Source: Gemmatimonadota bacterium
Lineage (GTDB): Bacteria; Gemmatimonadota; Gemmatimonadetes; Gemmatimonadales; Gemmatimonadaceae
DNA length: 64,000 nucleotides
Direction: 5' to 3'
Assembly: GCA_028287235.1 (NCBI GenBank)
Contig: JAQBQB010000010.1
Location: 124,001-188,000, forward strand
The notes under the pieces are model-generated. The model worked only from the letters and a program-made list of their open reading frames with translations, did not search any database and was not told the DNA's origin. The translations under genes were made by a program, and so were the position numbers. This document shows positions 25,257 through 32,942 of the stretch, piece after piece (the stretch's first letter is position 1; each line of letters begins with the position of its first letter).

Positions 25257-26093
25257 ATGACCACTCTTACGCTTGCCCTGCTCGTGGCTGGGGGCTCGTT
25301 CGGCGCCGGCCTGCTCGGTGCGTTGACCGGGCTCGGCGGTGGCATCGTCGTCGTGCCCATGCTGACGCTGCTCTTTCACGTCGATCTGCGCTATGCCATT
25401 GGTGCGTCGCTCGTTTCTGTGATCGCGACCTCGTCGGGCGCGGCTGCGGCGTTCGTTCGCGAAGGCTTCACGAACGTCCGCGTCGGCATTTTGCTCGAGG
25501 TCGCCACTACCGTCGGCGCTCTCGTCGGAGCCGCGCTGTCGGGAGTTATACCCACGAGCGCGCTCGCGGTGCTCTTTGGCTGCGTGCTGCTCTTCACGGC
25601 CTACCGCTCCATCGGGCGACGCGAAGAGCACGCTGTGCTCACGACGCCCGACCGCTGGTCGGCCCGGTTGCGGCTCGACTCGACGTATCCCACGGCGCAG
25701 GGAATGCTGGCGTACTCGGTCCAGCGCGTGCCCGCCGGTTTCTCGCTGATGTTCGTGGCCGGCATCCTCTCGGCGCTGCTCGGCATCGGCTCCGGCATCA
25801 TCAAGGTGCTGGCCATGGATCAGATGATGCGCCTGCCGTTCAAGGTGTCCACGACGACGAGCAACTTCATGATCGGCGTCACCGCCGCGGCGAGCGCCGG
25901 AGTCTATCTGCACCGCGGCTACATCGACCCCACGCTGTCCTTTCCGGTGATGCTCGGCGTGCTCGCCGGCGCGCTGCTCGGCGCGCGACTTCTCAGCGTC
26001 GCGAACACCACGCTGCTGCGTCAACTGTTCACGGGAGTCGTCGTCGTCATGGCATTGGAGATGTTGTACAAGGGCTTCACGGGAGGGCTATGA
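25257..26093 (+). CDS. TauE/SafE-family anion (sulfite) exporter
   Basis: A 278-residue polytopic membrane protein with duplicated halves. The N-terminal half begins with GLLGALTGLGGGIVVVPMLTLLF, and the C-terminal half has AGILSALLGIGSGIIKVLAMDQMMRLPFK and ATTSNF-like STTTSNFMIGVT. These are TauE/SafE signatures. Members move sulfite, sulfoacetate or related anions. It is the first gene of a set in which each start overlaps the previous stop, leading to a molybdopterin oxidoreductase, so sulfite handling is a reasonable inference. The ATG at 25257 is preferred over a TTG 9 nt upstream. Confidence 0.9.
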   Translation: MTTLTLALLVAGGSFGAGLLGALTGLGGGIVVVPMLTLLFHVDLRYAIGASLVSVIATSSGAAAAFVREGFTNVRVGILLEVATTVGALVGAALSGVIPTSALAVLFGCVLLFTAYRSIGRREEHAVLTTPDRWSARLRLDSTYPTAQGMLAYSVQRVPAGFSLMFVAGILSALLGIGSGIIKVLAMDQMMRLPFKVSTTTSNFMIGVTAAASAGVYLHRGYIDPTLSFPVMLGVLAGALLGARLLSVANTTLLRQLFTGVVVVMALEMLYKGFTGGL

Positions 26094-26506
26094 ACACGCC
26101 GGCGGCGAAGACACCCAGAACGCCGCCGACCTCGCGCTGGAGCGACCATGCGGTGGAGCAGCTCGTCGGCCGGCTGCTCCAGACCGGCGTGCTGGCCGCG
26201 GCCGCCATCGTGCTGGTCGGGGGCGTGTTGCTGCTGGTGCGGCACGGGAGCGCCCCAGTCTCGTATTCGGTATTTCACGGCGAGCCGGAACTATTGCGGT
26301 CGATCGGCGCTATTGTTCGCGGCGCTCTCGCCATGGACCCCCAAGCGGTCGTGCAGCTCGGCCTGTTGCTGCTGATCGCGACGCCGGTCGCGCGCGTGGC
26401 GCTCACGCTCGTCGCGTTCATCCTGCAGCACGACCGGACGTATGTACTGATTACGTCCGTCGTACTGGCGCTTCTGCTGTACGGCCTCATCTTCGACAAG
26501 ACATGA
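26090..26506 (+). CDS. DUF1634 membrane protein
   Basis: A 138-residue protein with three predicted transmembrane helices (about 34-54, 85-108 and 117-135). The first is VLAAAAIVLVGGVLLLV and the last VLITSVVLALLLYGLIF. The family DUF1634 is often encoded beside TauE/SafE exporters, as here, and may be an accessory subunit. Both ends overlap neighbours by 4 nt (ATGA), showing tight coupling. Confidence 0.85.
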   Translation: MNTPAAKTPRTPPTSRWSDHAVEQLVGRLLQTGVLAAAAIVLVGGVLLLVRHGSAPVSYSVFHGEPELLRSIGAIVRGALAMDPQAVVQLGLLLLIATPVARVALTLVAFILQHDRTYVLITSVVLALLLYGLIFDKT

Positions 26507-27216
26507 AACGGCACCATGCGGTCGTCCGGATCACCCACTGGGTGAACGCGATCGCGCTCACGGTCATGATCGGCAGTGGTCTCCGCATCTTCAACGCGTA
26601 TCCGGCCTTCGCGCGTCGCGGCGAGTCGTTCTGCTGCTATCCGTTCGAGCGCACCCCCATCCCCGCGAAGCTCACCTTCGGCGGATGGCTCGGCGGTGCG
26701 CGCAACTGGCACTTCGCCATGATGTGGGTGCTCGTCGTGAACGGGCTCGTCTACCTCGCCTTCATCTATCTCCACGGCGAGTGGCGCGACCTCGTCCCGC
26801 GTCGCGGCATCGTCCGAGACTCTCGCGAGATGATAAAATTTTATCTCAACGCGCGCAAAGACCATCCGAAGCAGGGGAAGAACAACGCGCTCCAGCGCAT
26901 GGCGTACTTCTCGATGCCGCTCGTCGGCGTGATGGCGGTGGTCACCGGCATCGCCATCTGGAAGCCGGTGCAGCTCGCGCCGCTCACCGACGTCCTCGGC
27001 GGCTACGTGTGGGCGCGCTACTGGCACTTCTGGGCAATGCTGCTGCTCGTCATCCTCACGATCGGCCACGTCTTCATGGTCTTCACGGTCGATCCGTACT
27101 CGATTCCGTCGATGATCACGGGCAAGTACAACGAAGATCTCTCGCCCGAAGCGCGCAACGCGCGCCCGTTCGTTCATCTGCTCCCGCAACACCATGACGA
27201 TGCGCCCACCGTCTGA
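26503..27216 (+). CDS. Cytochrome b561-type membrane subunit
   Basis: A 237-residue protein with four or five transmembrane helices and His residues placed for b-type haem ligation: RITHWVNAIAL near the N-terminus, RNWHFAMMWVL, and RYWHFWAMLLLVILTIGHVFMVF in the last helices. It matches thiosulfate-reductase/Ni-Fe-hydrogenase-type cytochrome b. It overlaps the next gene by 23 nt, and that gene encodes a Tat-exported molybdopterin protein. It is therefore the likely membrane electron link between that enzyme and the quinone pool. Confidence 0.9.
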   Translation: MKRHHAVVRITHWVNAIALTVMIGSGLRIFNAYPAFARRGESFCCYPFERTPIPAKLTFGGWLGGARNWHFAMMWVLVVNGLVYLAFIYLHGEWRDLVPRRGIVRDSREMIKFYLNARKDHPKQGKNNALQRMAYFSMPLVGVMAVVTGIAIWKPVQLAPLTDVLGGYVWARYWHFWAMLLLVILTIGHVFMVFTVDPYSIPSMITGKYNEDLSPEARNARPFVHLLPQHHDDAPTV

Positions 27217-27976
27217 GGAGCCACAGCCGGCGGCGAGTTACCGCGGCCACGCCGCCGAACGACTCGGCATCGACCGGCGCCGCTTTCTTCTCGCGAGCGG
27301 CGGAGCGATCGGCGCACTGGCACTCGCCGCCTGCGATTCGCAGGGCCCGCGCTCCGCGCAGAAGCTGCTCAAACTCGCCGAGCGGAAGAACGAGACGCTC
27401 GAGCGTGCGCTGTATCGCCACACGTCCATCGACGCGCCGCCCGCCGGCGCGTTGCCCGCCGGCCAGCATTTTCCGTCGTACTTCGTCTCGCATGAAGTAC
27501 CTACGTGGGACGACTCCGCGCGCGGCGCCTGGAAGCTCGAGGTGGGTGGCCTCGTTCGTAAACCCGTGCAGCTCTCGCTCGCCGACCTCGCGTCGCTGCC
27601 GCGCATCGGCTACAAGCTCGATCATTTCTGCGTCGAAGGGTGGACCGCCGTCGCAACGCGCACAGGCGTGCGCCTCGCCGACCTGGCCAAGCTCGTCGGC
27701 GTGCAGCCGGGCGCGCAGTACGTCGATTTCCAGTCGTTCGACGACGGATACCACGAGAGCTGGGACATCGACAGCGCCATGCATCCGCAAACGCTCATCG
27801 TGTACGCGCAGGACGGCCACTACCTGAATCCCGCGTGGGGCGCGCCGGCGCGCGTGTACTCGCCGGTGAAGCTCGGGTACAAGAACACGAAGTATCTGAC
27901 GAAGATCATGTTCCTTCCCGATCGCAACGGCGGCTACTGGAGCGACCGCGGCTACGAGTGGTACGGCGGAGTATGA
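27194..27976 (+). CDS. Tat-exported sulfite-oxidase-fold molybdopterin oxidoreductase
   Basis: A 260-residue protein. DRRRFLLASGG (27-37) is a twin-arginine signal, and LALAAC (Cys 47) could make it a Tat lipoprotein. The oxidoreductase-molybdopterin domain has VGGLVRKPVQLSLADLASLP and DHFCVEGWTAVATRTGVRL with the molybdenum-ligand Cys at 146, then FDDGYHESWDI and NPAWGAPARVYSP. The small size, without the dimerisation domain of full sulfite oxidases, resembles MsrP/YedY. Paired with a cytochrome b and downstream of a TauE-type exporter, it may oxidise sulfite or reduce an S- or N-oxide in the periplasm. The direction is not decidable from sequence. Confidence 0.9.
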   Translation: MTMRPPSEEPQPAASYRGHAAERLGIDRRRFLLASGGAIGALALAACDSQGPRSAQKLLKLAERKNETLERALYRHTSIDAPPAGALPAGQHFPSYFVSHEVPTWDDSARGAWKLEVGGLVRKPVQLSLADLASLPRIGYKLDHFCVEGWTAVATRTGVRLADLAKLVGVQPGAQYVDFQSFDDGYHESWDIDSAMHPQTLIVYAQDGHYLNPAWGAPARVYSPVKLGYKNTKYLTKIMFLPDRNGGYWSDRGYEWYGGV

Positions 27977-28836
27977 GCGAGCCGGGCGTCGCGCCGCCGC
28001 CCGCATGGCGACGCGTGGATCCACGCGCCGCCACCGAGTTGATCGACGCGCGACTGCAGCTCCACCACGCCGCCCAACTCGTGGCGGCGATCGGGATCTC
28101 CTATCTCCCACCGCGGCCCGACGACAGCCATACGAATCTCGAGTGGATCCCCGCCATCGACGCGCTGGCGTCGCGGCCGGTACAGGGCACGTCGTCGCCC
28201 ATGCGCCTGGCGATTCGGCCCAACCTCTTCTCGCTGCTGATACTCGACGCGTCGGGCACTCCCACGGCGACCTTTCGGCTCAACGGCCGCACGCGGAGCG
28301 GCGCGACACGCTGGGTGCGTGCGCAGCTCGCGGAGCGCGGGCTGGATCCGGCGGCCTACACGCTCGACAAGCCGTACACGATTCCACACCATGCGGTGGC
28401 CGACGCGGCGCCCTTCAACTCCACGAACGTCTCGCGCTTCGACGAGCTGTCGGGCTGGTATTCCGATGCGTCCATCGCGCTGGAGAAAGTCGCCGCCAGC
28501 ATGCCGCACGCATCGGAGGTGCGCTGCTGGCCGCACCACTTCGACATCGCCACGCTCATCGAGCTCGCGCCCGGCAAGACGATCGGCGTGGGCATGGAGC
28601 CGGGCGATCAGTACTATCGCGAGCCGTACTTCTACGTGAACGCCTATCCGCAGCCCGGCGCCGATCTCCCGCGCCCACGCCTCGGCGGCGAGGGCATCTG
28701 GCACACGCACGAGTGGCTCGGCGCCGTGCTCCCCGCCTCGCGCGTCGTCGCCTCGACGAGCGGCCAGCAGTCGCAGGTGGATGAGTTCATCGGCTCGGCC
28801 GTGCATGCGTGCATGAGTCTGTTGCTGAAGAAATAG
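27973..28836 (+). CDS. Unknown protein, last gene of the sulfite/molybdopterin operon
   Basis: A 287-residue soluble protein whose ATG overlaps the preceding stop (ATGA). No signal peptide or membrane segment. It has a two-part layout: an N-terminal half with HHAAQLVAAIGISYLPP and FSLLILDASGTPTATFRLNG, and a C-terminal half with EVRCWPHHFDIATLIELAPG and PYFYVNAYPQPGADLPRP. The order of segments loosely recalls DUF5996 proteins, but I would not assign it. Its conserved-looking Trp/His patches suggest a folded enzyme or binding protein. Its location makes a role with the oxidoreductase worth considering. Confidence 0.75.
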   Translation: MSEPGVAPPPAWRRVDPRAATELIDARLQLHHAAQLVAAIGISYLPPRPDDSHTNLEWIPAIDALASRPVQGTSSPMRLAIRPNLFSLLILDASGTPTATFRLNGRTRSGATRWVRAQLAERGLDPAAYTLDKPYTIPHHAVADAAPFNSTNVSRFDELSGWYSDASIALEKVAASMPHASEVRCWPHHFDIATLIELAPGKTIGVGMEPGDQYYREPYFYVNAYPQPGADLPRPRLGGEGIWHTHEWLGAVLPASRVVASTSGQQSQVDEFIGSAVHACMSLLLKK

Positions 28837-28932
28837 CGTGTCATCCTGAGCGACCCTGAGGGCGAACGCGTGTCATCCTGAGCGACCCTGAGGACGAACG
28901 CGTGTCATCCTGAGCGACCCTGAGCGCAGCGA
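28837..28932. repeat. 32-bp tandem repeat, nearly three copies
   Basis: Units start at 28837, 28869 and 28901, each beginning CGTGTCATCCTGAGCGACCC. Units 1 and 2 differ by one base, and the third diverges after TGAG into GCAGCGAAGG. They are followed by AGCAAAGG-ATCCTTCGC inverted segments to about 28990. The repeat belongs to the TCATCCTGAGCG family seen at 45338-45550. Confidence 0.85.
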
Positions 28933-29007
28933 AGGGGAGTCGAAGGATCTCCGTCCGAGCAAAGGAATCCTTCGCTTCGCTCGGAGTGCCAACCGCTAGA
29001 ATTCAGC

Positions 29008-30738
29008 ATGCAGCAACTCCTCGCATGGCTCGAACGCCGTGATTGGGACGAAGGCGCCACCCTCATGGTGTTCGGCACGCTCATCGGCGTGGCGAGCGGT
29101 CTCGGAGTCGTGGGGTTCTATCGCCTCATCGATCTCTCGCACCTCGTGCTCATCCAGCTGCCGGAGTCGCACTTTCCGCGCGTCGGACAAGCGTTCTATC
29201 GTCCGCTGTTGACCGCGGTCGGCCTCTGGGCCGCGTGGCTCGTCGTGCGCCGCTCGAAGATTCCCGACGGCCAGAATGTGCCCGACGTGCAGCTCGCCGT
29301 GGCGAAAGGCGACGGTGTCATTCGAACCGGCCCGGTGATCGTGCGCACGATTGCGTCGGCGCTGACGCTCGGATCCGGCGCTTCCGCCGGCAGCGAAGGC
29401 CCGGTCGCCGTGCTCGGAGCGGGGCTCGGCTCGAGCCTGGGACGACGGCTCCAGTTTCAGCCGCGCCATGTGAAAATACTCATCGGCTGCGGCGCGGCCG
29501 CGGGGATCGCCGGCGCGTTCAACGCGCCCTTCGCGGGGGCGTTCTTCGCCCTCGAGGAGGTGCTCGGCTCCTTCTCCGTGGGCGCGTTCAGTCCGGTGGT
29601 GATCGCCAGCGTCGTCGGCGCGTTGACCGTGCGCCCCTTCCTGGGCAACCATCCGATCTTCACGTCGCGCATTCCGGCCAGCGCGCGTCCGCTCGAGATC
29701 CTGCTCTATCCGTTGCTCGGCGTCGCGTGCGGCCTCGTGTCGGCGTTCTACTCGCGCGCGTATCTCGCGGCCGTCTCGGCGGGCAAGCGCGTGCGCGGCC
29801 CCAGGTGGATCTGGCCCCTCCTCGCCGGCGGCGTCACGGGTCTCATCGTCATCGCGTCGCGCGGGCTGCTCGCCGGCGACGGACATCTCGCGATTCCCGA
29901 GTCGATCTTCGGCGGACTCGCATGGTACATCCTGCTCGCCATCGCGCTGGCGAAGATCGTCGCCACCGTGATCACCCTCGGTTTCGGTGGATCGGGCGGC
30001 GTGTTCACGCCGACGCTGTTCATCGGCGCCGCGCTCGGCGGCGGGCTCGGTGTGCTGGGCACTCGAGTGCTGCCGGCCGGCCTGGTGCATCCGCACGCGT
30101 GGGCGTTCGTCGGAATGGCGGGGATGGTCGCCGGCGCCACGCGCGCGCCGCTCACCGCGATCTTCATGGTCTTCGAGATGACGGACGACTACACCTACGT
30201 CGTGCCGCTCATGATCGTCGCCGTGATCGCCTACACCACGGCGCGGCGCTACTCGAAGCATGGGCTGTACGACGGGTGGCTCGCCGCGCGCGGGGAGCAT
30301 CTCGCCCACGGCGTCGACCGCTCGGTAATGGATCACACCCACGTCACCGATGCGCTCGACCGCGAGGTCGCCACGGTCCGTGCCGGCGCCTCGATCGACG
30401 ATCTCGTCGACGCCGCCGCGGCGACCCGCCACGGCGTGCTGCCGGTGGTCGACGACGACGGAGCATTCGTGGGGCTCGTGAGCCATCACGTGTTGCGCGA
30501 CGCCATCGTGTCGCGCGGCTCGCTCGACGCCGTCGTCGTCGCGGCGGATCTGGCCGAGCCGGTCGAGGTGCTGGCGCCCACCGATTCTCTCCGCCGCGCG
30601 CTCGCCGCGATGAACGCGCGCGGGCTCGACGCGCTACCGGTGGTGGAGACGAACGGCGGTGGAACGCGCTTCGCCGGATTGCTGAGCCGGCACGACGTGC
30701 TGGTCGTCTACGAGCGCAGCCTGGCGCGCGCGGTGTAG
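29008..30738 (+). CDS. ClC-family chloride channel/antiporter with C-terminal CBS pair
   Basis: A 576-residue protein. The membrane part (about 1-420) carries ClC filter motifs: GSGASAGSEGPVAVLGAG with the gating Glu at 130, and GSGGVFTPTLFIGAALGG. It ends with a cytoplasmic pair of CBS domains (about 435-570; HGVLPVVDDDGAFVGLVS and LDALPVVETNGGGTRFAGLLS). The gating glutamate is retained. Whether it is a channel or a H+/Cl- exchanger, or has another anion preference, is not clear; the usual intracellular GSGIP serine motif is replaced by a degenerate PDGQNVPDV. Confidence 0.9.
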   Translation: MQQLLAWLERRDWDEGATLMVFGTLIGVASGLGVVGFYRLIDLSHLVLIQLPESHFPRVGQAFYRPLLTAVGLWAAWLVVRRSKIPDGQNVPDVQLAVAKGDGVIRTGPVIVRTIASALTLGSGASAGSEGPVAVLGAGLGSSLGRRLQFQPRHVKILIGCGAAAGIAGAFNAPFAGAFFALEEVLGSFSVGAFSPVVIASVVGALTVRPFLGNHPIFTSRIPASARPLEILLYPLLGVACGLVSAFYSRAYLAAVSAGKRVRGPRWIWPLLAGGVTGLIVIASRGLLAGDGHLAIPESIFGGLAWYILLAIALAKIVATVITLGFGGSGGVFTPTLFIGAALGGGLGVLGTRVLPAGLVHPHAWAFVGMAGMVAGATRAPLTAIFMVFEMTDDYTYVVPLMIVAVIAYTTARRYSKHGLYDGWLAARGEHLAHGVDRSVMDHTHVTDALDREVATVRAGASIDDLVDAAAATRHGVLPVVDDDGAFVGLVSHHVLRDAIVSRGSLDAVVVAADLAEPVEVLAPTDSLRRALAAMNARGLDALPVVETNGGGTRFAGLLSRHDVLVVYERSLARAV

Positions 30739-30745
30739 ATGACGA

Positions 30746-31234
30746 TCATTTCCGCCTCTGGTAGTACACGTACGTCGCCTTGTCGTCCAGCGACACGAAC
30801 GTGAGCAGCCCTTTGTCCCACGTGCCGCTCGCGTTCGTGCCGTCGGCGCCGTTCGTGAGCTGGATCGCGTTGCCGGCCTGCACCCACGTGCCCGTGGTGC
30901 TGTCGACGAACACCTGGACGTTTCCGGGGATCGTGAGGCGCGTGGTGAGCACGACGGTGTACTTCGTATCGGCGCCGAGCGCGATGGTGCCCGCGGTAAA
31001 TTCCTGGGTGTAGTTGCCGTCGGCGGCGATCACGACGGGCACAGGTTTGCCATTGACCGACTGGATGTCGTAGCTACCGATCGGCGTCGTCGGAACGGGG
31101 ACCACAGGGGTCGTCGGTCCGTCGCTCGAGCCGCCGCACGCGGCGATCGCGCCAATACCCAGGGCGAACAGTGAACGTCTAGCCCATCCAGTCGTCCAAC
31201 GGGATGTAGCGGATCGTGCCGGCATTTCTCTCAT
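30746..31234 (-). CDS. Small lipoprotein, unknown function
   Basis: About 162 residues with a twin-positive n-region, a hydrophobic stretch and lipobox AIAACGGS, then a Thr/Pro linker (PTTPVVPVPTTP). The mature part is strand-rich (IGSYDIQSVNGKPVPVVI, LGADTKYTVVLTTRLT, TYVYYQRR). Such short lipoproteins with 'G-x-Y-x-L-x-S-V-N-G-x-x-L/V-P' openings are common in Gemmatimonadota. ATG 31234 and ATG 31225 are both possible starts. It is divergent from the cupredoxin gene. Confidence 0.7.
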   Translation of the reverse strand: MREMPARSATSRWTTGWARRSLFALGIGAIAACGGSSDGPTTPVVPVPTTPIGSYDIQSVNGKPVPVVIAADGNYTQEFTAGTIALGADTKYTVVLTTRLTIPGNVQVFVDSTTGTWVQAGNAIQLTNGADGTNASGTWDKGLLTFVSLDDKATYVYYQRRK

Positions 31235-31250
31235 CGAGTGAGTCTGTCCC

Positions 31251-31604
31251 ATGCGTGTTCGTCTCCTGCTCATCATCTCCATCCTTGCCGCCGCCTGCGG
31301 CGGGTCGGACACCACTACGACGCCGCCTGTGTCGACCAGCAAGACGGTCGACGTCTTCACTTTGAGCACGTCCTTCAGCCCGAATTTTCTTTCGATCAAC
31401 GCCGGCGACACGGTGCGGTTCAACATCACTCCGTCGGCGAACGGTGAAGGCCACGACGTGACGTTCGATGCAAAGACCGGCGCACCGGCGAACATCCCGG
31501 TGACATTACGAGCCGTCATCGCCCGCGTCTTCACCACTCGTGGCACCTTCCACTACAACTGCTTCGTCCATCCCGGCATGACCGGCGACGTAACGGTGCA
31601 GTAG
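31251..31604 (+). CDS. Cupredoxin (plastocyanin-like) lipoprotein
   Basis: A 117-residue protein with lipobox LAAAC (Cys 16) and a Thr-rich linker. The C-terminal cupredoxin fold has the four type-1 copper ligands: His in GEGHDVTF and Cys, His, Met in YNCFVHPGMTG. The framework SPNFLSINAGDTVRFNI is typical. It is likely a membrane-tethered periplasmic electron carrier or copper-binding protein. Its partners are not evident in the neighbourhood. Confidence 0.9.
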   Translation: MRVRLLLIISILAAACGGSDTTTTPPVSTSKTVDVFTLSTSFSPNFLSINAGDTVRFNITPSANGEGHDVTFDAKTGAPANIPVTLRAVIARVFTTRGTFHYNCFVHPGMTGDVTVQ

Positions 31605-31639
31605 ATCCTTCCCTTCGCTCAGGATGACAGACGGATTCG

Positions 31640-32923
31640 TCACCGCGTCACGCCCAGCATCGTTGGCGTCCACGTGGGGAAGACGAATCCGAGATTCGGA
31701 TTCCCCAGCCGGTTCTGCACGATCTCGGCGAGAATGTCCTTGTAGTCCACCGTCACCTTGAGGTCCTGCCCGGCCTCCTGCTGCTCCTTCGCGAGACCAG
31801 GCCAGTTCTTCGTCAACACGCGGCCGCCGGCGATTCCCTTGCCCATCGAGAACATCACCGTGCCTCGGCCGTGATCCGTGCCCGCGCTGCCATTCTCGCG
31901 CACGTTGCGCCCGAACTCCGAGACCGCAACGACCGTGACGTTGTAGCCCGTCGCGATCACGTCGGCATAGAACGCGGCCAGCGAGTTCGAGAAATCCTGC
32001 ATAGTCCTGAACATCGACCCCGCGATCGGATCCTGCGCCGAGTGCGTGTCCCAGCCGCCGACGTCGACTTGGGCCGCTTCGATGCCCACGTCGTTCTTGA
32101 TCAGCACCGCGACGGAGCGCAGCGCCTTTCCGAACGAGCTGCTCGGATAGACGGCACCATTCTGCGTCTTGTATCCTGCAAAATTTACGGTCTTGAGCAA
32201 ATTGACGGTATTCGTCGCGTCGAGCGCCGCGGACTTCAACGGCTCGTCGGCGACCGCGTAGTCGCTCTGCATGAACCCGAGGCGCTGCGCCTGCGTGGCC
32301 GCGGCCCCACCGATCGTGTAGTTCGTCGGATCGGCGATCGGCAGCGTCTTGGGCGCGCCCACGAGCGTCTTCTGCAATCCGCCCGCGACGCCGAGCGCGC
32401 GCAGCGGCGCGTCCGGCTTGAGCGGCGGAATGCTCGCCAGGTGGCGGCCGAGCCAGCCCGTCACGAGGTTCGGATCGACCGGCTTGCCGACTTCCATGAA
32501 GCGCTGCGCGTCGAAGTGCGAACGATTCACGTTGAGCTGCCCGGTGGCGTGCACGACGAGCAGATCCTTGAGCGTGAACGCCGGCATGAGGCCGGCCATC
32601 GCCTGCGGAAACATGAAGAAGCCGTCGAGATTGACGCCGCCTTTCGCGTCGCCGGGGCGCGGAATCGCGATGGTCGAGCGCGACGTATAGTAGTTCGCGT
32701 CGCCGTACGGCACGCACAAGCTCAAGCCGTCGGCGCCGCCGCGCATGAACACCGACACGATGATGTCGCGCGTCGACGCGAAGTTCTTCGCCATGACGAC
32801 CTTCGGCAGCCACGCGGGAAAGATCGCCGCCGCCGACAGCCCCGCAGCCGCGCCGACGAACTGGCGCCGCGACAGCTCGTTGTATTCCTGACAGCCGCAG
32901 TCGTCTTCGTGAGTCTCGTCCAT
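31640..32923 (-). CDS. DUF1501 Tat-exported protein
   Basis: A 427-residue protein with a cytosolic Cys-rich lead (DDCGCQEYN) and Tat signal SRRQFVGAAAG. The body follows DUF1501 (alkaline-phosphatase-like fold): FMRGGADGLSLCVPYGD, LKDLLVVHATG, VDVGGWDTHSAQ, VVAVSEFGRNVRENGSAGTDHGRG. The His/Asp residues in GGWDTH and GTDHG match metal-site positions of the superfamily. Function is unknown. It sits 19 nt after the DUF1800 gene, the usual pair. Confidence 0.9.
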   Translation of the reverse strand: MDETHEDDCGCQEYNELSRRQFVGAAAGLSAAAIFPAWLPKVVMAKNFASTRDIIVSVFMRGGADGLSLCVPYGDANYYTSRSTIAIPRPGDAKGGVNLDGFFMFPQAMAGLMPAFTLKDLLVVHATGQLNVNRSHFDAQRFMEVGKPVDPNLVTGWLGRHLASIPPLKPDAPLRALGVAGGLQKTLVGAPKTLPIADPTNYTIGGAAATQAQRLGFMQSDYAVADEPLKSAALDATNTVNLLKTVNFAGYKTQNGAVYPSSSFGKALRSVAVLIKNDVGIEAAQVDVGGWDTHSAQDPIAGSMFRTMQDFSNSLAAFYADVIATGYNVTVVAVSEFGRNVRENGSAGTDHGRGTVMFSMGKGIAGGRVLTKNWPGLAKEQQEAGQDLKVTVDYKDILAEIVQNRLGNPNLGFVFPTWTPTMLGVTR

Positions 32924-32942
32924 CGTGGGGCTCCGGGTCAGG

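Noticed and set aside
26829..26846. GATAAAATTTTATC palindrome
   Set aside because: It lies inside the cytochrome b coding sequence and encodes Met-Ile-Lys-Phe-Tyr in frame; no promoter role is supported.
28837..28932. Possible CRISPR array
   Set aside because: The repeats are directly adjacent with no spacers, and no cas genes are near.
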